Source: an uncultured Eubacterium sp. (GTDB taxonomy: Bacteria; Bacillota; Clostridia; Lachnospirales; Lachnospiraceae). Taken from it: DNA of 49,395 nucleotides. The first letter of the stretch is position 1; each line of letters begins with the position of its first letter. Positions 1 to 7,406 of this stretch are shown piece by piece. A program made the translations under genes and the position numbers. Location of the stretch: assembly GCA_910586445.1 (NCBI GenBank), contig CAJUHV010000027.1, positions 1 through 49,395 of the forward strand, in the 5' to 3' direction. The notes under the pieces are model-generated. The model searched no databases and was not told where the DNA came from. It was given only the letters and a program-made list of their open reading frames with translations.

Positions 1-85
1 CCTGCTTGTATGCCCGTAAATCAAGGCTTTTTTGAGATAATCAACCATTTTATTCTAAAAATGGGGAAACTAAAAAAAAGACCTC

Positions 86-114
86 TTGACTTAAAAAATC
101 TTCTGAAGTAATAT
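86..114 (+). promoter_or_regulatory. Putative sigma-A promoter for the PBP gene
   Basis: TTGACT (86-91), a 17-base spacer and TAATAT (109-114) lie about 65 bases before the PBP start. The rest of bases 1-180 shows no gene; the window edge may cut off an upstream neighbour. Confidence 0.55.
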
Positions 115-180
115 TTAGAAAAGCATAAAAACGCTTTAGACCACACATCTGTCGAAAAACCAAGTTTTAACGAGGCCGAT

Positions 181-2403
181 ATGAAAAGAAAAAATACATA
201 CAGTCAAAATAAAAGCAGTCGAAATAAAAGCTTTCAAAATAAAAGCTTTCAAAATACATACAATCCAAACAAAAACGGACGAATAAGAAACAGGCGGAAT
301 AAAACTATCAGCAGAAGCAGGCTTTTTTTAGCTTCAGCGGCAGTCATTACAGCCACAGCCGCAGCTGCCATAATATATCTCACCGGCTTTTCAGACAAGG
401 ATGTAACGCCTATATCTCCCACGGAGCTTTTATCCGAATATATGCACTATATCCCGGAGCAGAACTATGAACAGATGTATTCCATGCTGCATGTAGAGGC
501 GTCGGGAGGAATCAGCCAGAAAGATTTTATAGAGCGCAACGCAGCGATTTATGAGGGCATAGAAATAAAAAATATGTCTGTAGAGGTGACATCCTATAAT
601 GAGAAAGAATTAAAGGTAAGCTATAAGACTTCTTTTGATACGGCGGCGGGAGAGGTCAGCTTTAAAAATGAAGCGTTTTTTATGGATACCGAAGACGGCA
701 GCTATGGACTGGTGTGGGATGATTCGTTGATCTTTCCGCAGCTGGGGGCCTCGGATAAAGTAAAAGTCTCTACGATACAGGCAAAACGCGGAGAAATTCT
801 GGACAGGAACGGGCGTGTCCTTGCAGGAGCAGGAACTGCTTCTTCTGTCGGCATTGTGCCGGGCAGGATGAAAGATCCAAAGGCAGTCGAGGAGATTGCC
901 GGGCTGCTTGGCATAAAAGCAAAAGCAGTCAAAAAAAAATTATCGGCCAATTGGGTAAAGGAAGATTCTTTTGTGCCGATTATGACCATTCCAAAAGTAA
1001 AAGAAATCGACCTTATGTCTTTAGAGCCGGATGAAAGAGTGCTGCTGGAGCAGAGCCGGCAGGAAAAGCTGCTGGCAATACCGGGAGTGATGCTGTCTGA
1101 TATAGAAGTACGCGAATATCCGCTGCATGAAGCAGCTGCGCATTTGACAGGATATGTGCAGAATGTCACGGCGGAGGATCTGGAAAAACATGCAGGGGAA
1201 GGATACACCGAAAACAGTGTGATCGGCAGGCTCGGAGCAGAAGGGCTGTTTGAGAACAAGCTGAAAGGAGTAAACGGCTGCCGGATTTATATCACAGATG
1301 CAAAAGGCAGCAAAAAAGAGATACTCGCAGACATACCGGTACAGCATGGCGAAAATGTGCGGCTGACAATCGACGCCGAGCTTCAGATTTCATTGTATGA
1401 GCAGTTTCAAGAAGATAAAAGCTGTTCCGTGGCGATAAATCCGTTTACAGGAGAAGTACTGGCTCTTGTAAGCACGCCGTCCTATGACTGCAATGATTTT
1501 ATTATGGGGCTGTCCAATGAGCAGTGGAAAGCGTTAAATGAAGATGAAGATATGCCGATGTATAATCGTTTCCGGCAGACATGGTGTCCAGGGTCTACGT
1601 TTAAGCCGGTGATTGCAGCAGTGGGCCTCGAATCAGGAGCGGTCGATCCAAATGAAAATTACGGAAATGACGGACGCAGCTGGCAGAAGGGTGCGTCGTG
1701 GGGATCTTATTATGTGACGACGCTTCATGTGCGTGAGCCGGTGAATTTAGAAAATGCATTGATTGCTTCTGACAACATATACTTTGCGAAGGCAGCATTA
1801 AAGATCGGGGCAGAGGAGATGGAGAGCTCTCTGACACGCATTGGGTTTAACGAAGAGCTGCCGTTTGAGATCACTATGGCAAAGTCGCAGTACTCAAATG
1901 AAGAAAAGATTGAGACGGAGATCCAGCTGGCAGACAGTGGATATGGGCAGGGGCAGGTACTGGCAAATCCCCTGCATATGGCAAGCATTTATTCGGCTTT
2001 TTGCAATGGCGGCAGCATGATCAGGCCGTATCTGGTATACGCGGATGAAGCTTCGGCAGGGTATTGGATAGAGGGTGCATTTTCGAAAAAAACAGCAGAC
2101 GTGGTATTAGAAGGAACGAAAAAGGTGGTAAACGACCCTGAAGGAACCGGATATGCAGCGCACCGCGATGATATTGTATTGGCGGGAAAAACGGGTACTG
2201 CCGAAATCAAAGCCTCGAAAGATGACAAGCAGGGGACAGAATTAGGGTGGTTTGCGGTCTATACGCCGGAGCAGTCCACAGAGCGCCCGATTTTATTAAT
2301 CAGCATGGCAGAAGATGTAAAAGAGCGTGGAGGCAGCGGACATGTTGTGAGAAAAGATCACCAGGTGCTTGAAGAGTGGTTTCGTGAACAGGAAGGAGAC
2401 TGA
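181..2403 (+). CDS. Class B penicillin-binding protein, MecA/PBP3 type (transpeptidase)
   Basis: This is a D,D-transpeptidase that cross-links peptidoglycan outside the membrane. A basic N-terminus (about residues 1-45) precedes one membrane anchor (about 48-68). Then follow an NTF2-like MecA_N domain (about 80-195), a PBP dimerisation domain (about 200-365) and the transpeptidase domain. The catalytic motifs are intact: STFK with Ser472, SDN at 530-532 and KTG at 670-672. Length (740 aa) fits the family. GAGG lies 5 bases before the ATG. The cytoplasmic N-terminus carries a 15-base repeat coding NKSFQ-like units. A class D beta-lactamase starts 79 bases downstream, which suggests a beta-lactam tolerance pair. 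MecA-like architecture does not by itself prove low drug affinity, because many Firmicutes use this layout for housekeeping. Confidence 0.9.
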   Translation: MKRKNTYSQNKSSRNKSFQNKSFQNTYNPNKNGRIRNRRNKTISRSRLFLASAAVITATAAAAIIYLTGFSDKDVTPISPTELLSEYMHYIPEQNYEQMYSMLHVEASGGISQKDFIERNAAIYEGIEIKNMSVEVTSYNEKELKVSYKTSFDTAAGEVSFKNEAFFMDTEDGSYGLVWDDSLIFPQLGASDKVKVSTIQAKRGEILDRNGRVLAGAGTASSVGIVPGRMKDPKAVEEIAGLLGIKAKAVKKKLSANWVKEDSFVPIMTIPKVKEIDLMSLEPDERVLLEQSRQEKLLAIPGVMLSDIEVREYPLHEAAAHLTGYVQNVTAEDLEKHAGEGYTENSVIGRLGAEGLFENKLKGVNGCRIYITDAKGSKKEILADIPVQHGENVRLTIDAELQISLYEQFQEDKSCSVAINPFTGEVLALVSTPSYDCNDFIMGLSNEQWKALNEDEDMPMYNRFRQTWCPGSTFKPVIAAVGLESGAVDPNENYGNDGRSWQKGASWGSYYVTTLHVREPVNLENALIASDNIYFAKAALKIGAEEMESSLTRIGFNEELPFEITMAKSQYSNEEKIETEIQLADSGYGQGQVLANPLHMASIYSAFCNGGSMIRPYLVYADEASAGYWIEGAFSKKTADVVLEGTKKVVNDPEGTGYAAHRDDIVLAGKTGTAEIKASKDDKQGTELGWFAVYTPEQSTERPILLISMAEDVKERGGSGHVVRKDHQVLEEWFREQEGD

Positions 2404-2482
2404 GAAATCAAGGCAGGATGGTAATTCCTTACGGATGTATGGAAAAATCTATAAATATATTGCAGCAGATAGGAGATTTTTT

Positions 2483-3595
2483 ATGAGTCATAAAAAGAAC
2501 CCTGCAAGGGCGCTGTTTTATGCGGTATTATGTACGTTGTTTTTTGCGGGCTGTTCTCGCAGAACAGATTTAGTGAACGGGGAGAGGGAAGAATTTAAGA
2601 ACAGCAACATCACGCAGGAAGAGGAAAATATAAACAGTGATAACGGCGGACAAGAAAATGTAAAAAGCAAGGAGCAGAAAGAGGAAAATACAAACAGTGA
2701 TAACAGCGGACAAGAAAATGTAAAAAGCAAGGAGCAGGAAGAGGAAGGTACAGCAAACGACAACATCAGTCCGCAGCAGATGTTTATAGAGGATAAGGAT
2801 GATGAGAAAGTAATAATGGAAACAGGCCCTATGACTGTTGATATTGACTGGGCAGAATATTTTGGCTGGTTTAACGGCGCGGCAGTTTTGTATGATGCCT
2901 CTAAACAGCAGTGCTTAGTCTATAATCATGATCTTGCCGCGACACGCAGGTCGCCATGCTCTACATTTAAGATTATCTCATCGCTGATTGCGCTGGAGAA
3001 TGGAATCATTGATCCAAAGCATTCGACACGCACGTGGAGCGGCGAAACATTCTGGAATGAAAACTGGAACCGTGATACCGATTTTTACAATGCATTCCAG
3101 GATTCCTGCGTCTGGTATTTCAGGCAGGTAACAGATGACATCGGCAGGAAAAAGATGCAGAGGGAATTAGACCGGCTGGAGTATGGCAATTGTGATATTT
3201 CAGACTGGGAAGGGCGGCTGAACACAAATAATAATAACCGGGCATTGACCGGCTTTTGGCTTGAATCATCACTGCTGATTTCACCAGAAGAGCAGACGGA
3301 AGTGATGGAGCGTATATTCGGCCCGGATTCTGTATATTCCAAGAAAACAAGGAATGCGTTAAAACAGGCCATGCTGGTACCCCGTCAGGATCAGGGACAG
3401 GTTTCCATCTATGGAAAAACAGGCATGGGCATGGATCAGGGTATAGTCGTAGATGCATGGTTTACCGGATTTGCAGAACATGAAGACGGCAATGTATATT
3501 TCTGTGTCTATATCGGCCAGACCGATGAAAGGGATGTGACGAGCGCCGCAGCAAAAGAGATTGCGATTCAGATTGTATCGGATTATTATCTATAA
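2483..3595 (+). CDS. Class D beta-lactamase, lipoprotein
   Basis: This is a predicted serine beta-lactamase of the OXA-like class found in Firmicutes (CDD/BPU type). I start it at 2483, where AGGAG precedes the ATG and a lipoprotein signal follows (hydrophobic stretch ending FAGC, lipobox Cys at about residue 24). The longer in-frame start at 2369 would lie inside the PBP gene and hide the signal. All class D motifs are present: STFK with Ser160/Lys163, S-C-V at 208-210, YGN at 234-236, the FWLE-type Trp259 and KTG at 312-314. A low-complexity linker with two exact-length 20-residue repeats (about 47-86) spaces the enzyme from the membrane. A BlaR1 sensor domain is similar in fold, but no membrane protease domain is present, so an enzyme is more likely. 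No blaR/blaI gene is nearby. Confidence 0.88.
   Translation: MSHKKNPARALFYAVLCTLFFAGCSRRTDLVNGEREEFKNSNITQEEENINSDNGGQENVKSKEQKEENTNSDNSGQENVKSKEQEEEGTANDNISPQQMFIEDKDDEKVIMETGPMTVDIDWAEYFGWFNGAAVLYDASKQQCLVYNHDLAATRRSPCSTFKIISSLIALENGIIDPKHSTRTWSGETFWNENWNRDTDFYNAFQDSCVWYFRQVTDDIGRKKMQRELDRLEYGNCDISDWEGRLNTNNNNRALTGFWLESSLLISPEEQTEVMERIFGPDSVYSKKTRNALKQAMLVPRQDQGQVSIYGKTGMGMDQGIVVDAWFTGFAEHEDGNVYFCVYIGQTDERDVTSAAAKEIAIQIVSDYYL
2621..2740 (+). repeat. 60-base tandem duplication in the beta-lactamase linker
   Basis: Two adjacent 60-base units (2621-2680 and 2681-2740) differ at only a few bases and encode acidic 20-residue blocks beginning EEN and containing QENVKSKEQ. A decayed third start follows at 2741. 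Copy number keeps frame, so the linker can change length. Confidence 0.9.
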
Positions 3596-3726
3596 AAGAT
3601 GTGCTGAACGAATAAACGAAGAAGTATTTGAACAAAACAAAAAGTACTGAAGACGAAAAAGCGGATATGTTTATCAGAGAAAAGTAAAGCTTATCTGAAT
3701 AATCAGAAGAAAATAAAGGAGCCTGT

Positions 3727-4053
3727 ATGAAAAAATTTGATGAAAATTATATACTTTTAGAGGACATGTATGACGATGGATATTTTCCGGATTTTCTTGT
3801 AGACAAAGTAAAGGGACTGGTGCAGGAGGTGATCGCCTTTCTGGAGACAGGAGAAACAGATCTGGATCAGATACAGCAGAAATTTGACCAGATGACGATA
3901 GCTGTGAATGACTTACAGGAAGAGTTTGAGGAAAATGACAGTGAGATCGAGACTATGGCAAGAGAAAGCATTGGAGAGACGGTAGAATATATTTTAAGGT
4001 GGTTTGACATTGAGCTGGGCGTTGAGGATGCGATCAGAGAACGGGACTGGTAA
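3727..4053 (+). CDS. DUF5713-like small acidic protein
   Basis: The product is a 108-residue acidic, soluble, mostly helical protein without signal or membrane segment. The opening, with LLEDMYDDGYFPDFLVDKVK, resembles the DUF5713 family as I remember it; the function of that family is unknown. The start is preceded by AAAGGAG. It stands alone between the beta-lactamase and recQ genes, and I cannot infer a role. Confidence 0.72.
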   Translation: MKKFDENYILLEDMYDDGYFPDFLVDKVKGLVQEVIAFLETGETDLDQIQQKFDQMTIAVNDLQEEFEENDSEIETMARESIGETVEYILRWFDIELGVEDAIRERDW

Positions 4054-4100
4054 GTGCAGGAGCGTGTCTTAAAAATGCTTTCTGCAGGATGTATTCTAAA

Positions 4101-4150
4101 ACAGAATAAAACAGAATAAAACAGAATAAAAACAGAATAAAATCAGAATA
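4101..4150 (+). repeat. Short tandem repeat (about 10 bases, five units) upstream of recQ
   Basis: ACAGAATAAA occurs three times in perfect tandem (4101-4130), followed by AACAGAATAA and AATCAGAATA variants. This is a simple repeat in non-coding DNA, directly followed by AGGAGAAAGG. Confidence 0.85.
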
Positions 4151-4209
4151 AGGAGAAAGGGACTGCCGCAGCCCCATATTTTTTTGGTGCGGCGGCACGT
4201 CAATATTTT

Positions 4210-6471
4210 ATGGACAAATACAGTATATTAAAGAAATATTTCGGCTATCCCAGCTTTCGTGAAGGTCAGGAGCTTATGATTGACAGTATTTTAAACGGTC
4301 AGGATGTTCTTGGAATCATGCCTACCGGGGCAGGCAAATCGATCTGCTATCAGGTACCGGCGCTTCTTCTGCCCGGCATTACAATTGTCATATCTCCGCT
4401 GATCTCCCTTATGAAGGATCAGGTACAGTCACTCAATCAGGCGGGCATTCATGCAGCCTATATCAACAGTTCGTTAACAGAATCCCAGATATCCAAAGCA
4501 CTGCGGCTGGCAGCAGCAGGACAATACAAGATCATATACGCAGCGCCGGAGCGGCTTGAGACCTATGAGTTTATGCAGTTTGCTTATCAGGCCGAGATTT
4601 CTATGCTGACCGTAGACGAGGCGCACTGTATCTCGCAGTGGGGGCAGGACTTTCGGCCAAGCTATCTAAAGATTGTGCAGTTTGTCAGGCGGCTTGAAAA
4701 AAGGCCGGTTATAAGCGCTTTTACGGCGACGGCTACCGAAAAGGTAAAGGAAGATATTTTATGCGTATTGGGGCTTTTAAATCCGCGGACGCTGGTCACT
4801 GGATTTGACCGTAAAAATCTGTATTTTGCAGTGGAAACTCCGGCAAAAAAGGACATTTATACGATGCGGTATATTAAGGAGCATGAAGCAGAAAGCGGCA
4901 TTATATACTGCTCGACAAGGAAAAATGTGGACAAGCTCTATGAAAAGCTGGCAGCAGCAGGGGTTCTGGCTGCAAAATACCACGCGGGACTTGGAAATGA
5001 AGAGCGCAGGCAGAATCAGGAGGACTTTATATACGACAAAAAACCGGTTATGGTCGCGACCAATGCGTTTGGAATGGGCATTGATAAGTCGAATGTCCGC
5101 TATGTCATACATTATAATATGCCGCAGAGCCTGGAAAATTATTATCAGGAGGCGGGCAGGGCGGGCCGTGACGGGGAGCCTTCAGAATGTATCCTGCTGT
5201 ATTCCGCACAGGATGTTGTAGTCAGCCGTTTTCTTTTGGACAGTAAGGAGCCAAATGACGAGCAGACGCGGGAAGAGGCAGCGCAGGTAAGGGAGCGCGA
5301 CGAAGAGCGCCTGCGCGCCATGACCCGTTACTGCCAGACGACAGACTGCCTGCGCGGCTATATCCTGCGGTATTTTGGGGAAAACGGACAGCTGCGGTGT
5401 GAAAACTGCCGCAACTGCACAAGAGAATATGAAGAGACGGACATTACAAAAGAAGCCCAAAAGATAATATCATGCATTCTGGAAGTCAGGCAGCGGTACG
5501 GCATTAACGTGACTGCGGGCATGCTGGCAGGCGAGAGCCGTGCGAAGCTGCGGGAATATGGCGTATCGCAGTATGAGGCCTTTGGCAGCTTAAAGGAATA
5601 CAAGGAGAACGAAATTAAAGCCATGATTCAGGTGCTGCTGGCTGAGGGGCTGTTGCTTATGACAGCTGACCGCTATTCGCTTTTAAAAGTTTTATCTGGG
5701 GCAGACGAGGTGATGCAGGGGAACAGGCAGGTTATCTGGAAAAAAGCAAAGCAGAATCCGCAGCAGGCTGCCTCAGAAAAAAAGACAGACAAAAACAGCC
5801 TGCGCAGGTCAGATCTGTTAAATTCCAAAGGCCTGGAGCTGTTCGAGCGGCTGCGGGCGCTCAGGATGGAAATAGCCCGAGAAAAAAGTGTGCCGCCGTA
5901 TGTTATTTTTTCGGACAAAACGCTGGTCGATATGTGTGTGAAGGCTCCGTTTGAGAAACAGGAAATGATGAAGGTCACAGGCGTTGGAGAGAATAAGTAT
6001 GAGTGGTACGGAGAGCGTTTTTTAAAGGTAATTTTTGAGTTTTCGGGCGGGGAACGGGAAAAATATTATTTTGGCGAAACAGACCCGGTGCAGCCCCGGA
6101 GCGAATACGTACAGCAGGGCACAGCCAGAGCGAAAAAGGCGGATTTTTATCTGACAAAAGACCAGGCAGAGAGGTTTCCATATGCGGAAAGGTATCTGGC
6201 CGCTGAGATCGCAGAACAGCTGAATGAGCTGCGCGATGAGCAGACGACCAAAAAGACATCCGGCGCAGAGCTGTTCCGCAGGATGCAGGCAGAGGAGTAT
6301 GCAGGAGAGAAGCGCATAAACGGCATATGGAAAAAGTATGTCACAAATAAAGGACAGGAGGCAGGGCTGTTTATCGGAATGCGGTCCAGCAGGACGGGGA
6401 AGGAATATGAGGATATATATTATGGTGAAAAGGCACAGCGCATGATTGTAGAGCATATGATCAAAATGTAA
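4210..6471 (+). CDS. recQ: ATP-dependent DNA helicase RecQ
   Basis: This is a 3'-5' superfamily 2 DNA helicase used in recombination and repair. Walker A is GAGKS with Lys43 and the Walker B box is DEAH starting at Asp136. The four-cysteine zinc site follows the helicase core (YCQTTDC ... CENC, about 380-402). A winged-helix RQC region and an HRDC domain (about 540-620) come next. At 753 aa it exceeds the usual 600-odd residues because of about 130 extra C-terminal residues that I do not recognise. The start is odd: no ribosome site lies next to the ATG, and the nearest purine-rich site (4151-4160) is about 50 bases upstream behind a weak hairpin. An in-frame stop at 4138 and the absence of another start codon fix the ATG. 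Confidence 0.93.
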   Translation: MDKYSILKKYFGYPSFREGQELMIDSILNGQDVLGIMPTGAGKSICYQVPALLLPGITIVISPLISLMKDQVQSLNQAGIHAAYINSSLTESQISKALRLAAAGQYKIIYAAPERLETYEFMQFAYQAEISMLTVDEAHCISQWGQDFRPSYLKIVQFVRRLEKRPVISAFTATATEKVKEDILCVLGLLNPRTLVTGFDRKNLYFAVETPAKKDIYTMRYIKEHEAESGIIYCSTRKNVDKLYEKLAAAGVLAAKYHAGLGNEERRQNQEDFIYDKKPVMVATNAFGMGIDKSNVRYVIHYNMPQSLENYYQEAGRAGRDGEPSECILLYSAQDVVVSRFLLDSKEPNDEQTREEAAQVRERDEERLRAMTRYCQTTDCLRGYILRYFGENGQLRCENCRNCTREYEETDITKEAQKIISCILEVRQRYGINVTAGMLAGESRAKLREYGVSQYEAFGSLKEYKENEIKAMIQVLLAEGLLLMTADRYSLLKVLSGADEVMQGNRQVIWKKAKQNPQQAASEKKTDKNSLRRSDLLNSKGLELFERLRALRMEIAREKSVPPYVIFSDKTLVDMCVKAPFEKQEMMKVTGVGENKYEWYGERFLKVIFEFSGGEREKYYFGETDPVQPRSEYVQQGTARAKKADFYLTKDQAERFPYAERYLAAEIAEQLNELRDEQTTKKTSGAELFRRMQAEEYAGEKRINGIWKKYVTNKGQEAGLFIGMRSSRTGKEYEDIYYGEKAQRMIVEHMIKM

Positions 6472-6659
6472 CAGGATAATCTTAATATTTTATAAAATCC
6501 ATTGAAAAAATAGACGAATGCAGCAAAATGCGTTATATTATTAACGCAATAAACGATACATATATTTCCTGCATGCTGCCAGCCATTCCGCATACAAACA
6601 AGCAGCTGCAGGCAGGTATTAAGCTACATGAATATATAGAGAAAGAAGAGGATGAGACA

Positions 6660-7391
6660 ATGGATTTTGAACTGGACGTACATACGCATACGCTTGCAAG
6701 CGGCCATGCATATGGGACGATAACTGAAATGGCGCGGGCTGCCAAAGATCTGGGACTCAAGCTGCTTGGCATTACAGACCATGCCCATAATATGCCGGGG
6801 ACATGTAATGATCTCTATTTTGTAAACCTGCGCATAGTACCGAGGGAAATGTTCGGCGTAAAGCTGATGCTTGGCACAGAGCTTAATATTATGGATTACG
6901 AAGGCACAATAGACCTTCCTGACTGGATACTGGACAGGCTTGACCTGCGCATTGCCAGCATACATGGCAATTTATATAAAATAGGCACAATCAGCCAGAA
7001 TACGGCAGCGGTGGTCGCAGCGATGAAAAATCCGAAAATTGATATTATCGGGCACCCTGATGACAGCAATTGCCCGCTGGATTACGAACAGGTGGTATGT
7101 GCGTCTAAAAAATATCATACACTGATTGAGATTAACAACAATTCACTGCGTGCCCCTGCACGCAGGAATGTGAAAGAAAATATCACAAAAATACTAAAGC
7201 TGTGTGAAAAGTACGATGTGCCGGTAATTATGAACAGTGACGCACATTATATGACGGACCTTGCAAATACAGATCATTCTATGCCGGTCATAGAAGAGAC
7301 AGGATTTCCAAAAGAATTGATTTTGAATTACTCGATGAAAAAATTCGAAGAATATATCGCTGAAAATCGGAAGCGGGAACACATAATATAA
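6660..7391 (+). CDS. PHP-domain phosphatase/hydrolase, YcdX type
   Basis: This is a metal-dependent phosphoesterase of the PHP superfamily. Visible metal-ligand motifs are HTHT near the N-terminus, TDHAH, a Glu in GTELN, the IGHPD histidine and SDAH near the C-terminus, matching YcdX-like proteins in order and length (243 aa). An ATG at 6528 is in frame, but the 44 added residues do not resemble the family and lack a ribosome site; AGAGG precedes 6660, so I start there. The gene ends 15 bases before the RND transporter gene. The substrate is unknown. Confidence 0.85.
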   Translation: MDFELDVHTHTLASGHAYGTITEMARAAKDLGLKLLGITDHAHNMPGTCNDLYFVNLRIVPREMFGVKLMLGTELNIMDYEGTIDLPDWILDRLDLRIASIHGNLYKIGTISQNTAAVVAAMKNPKIDIIGHPDDSNCPLDYEQVVCASKKYHTLIEINNNSLRAPARRNVKENITKILKLCEKYDVPVIMNSDAHYMTDLANTDHSMPVIEETGFPKELILNYSMKKFEEYIAENRKREHII

Positions 7392-7406
7392 AAAAGGAGA
7401 AAAAAG

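Noticed and set aside
4101..4150. CRISPR-like short repeats
   Set aside because: Units are 10 bases in direct contact with no spacers; a simple tandem repeat.
6528..6659. 44-codon N-terminal extension of the PHP protein
   Set aside because: No ribosome site at 6528 and the added residues do not resemble PHP proteins; the start at 6660 matches the family.
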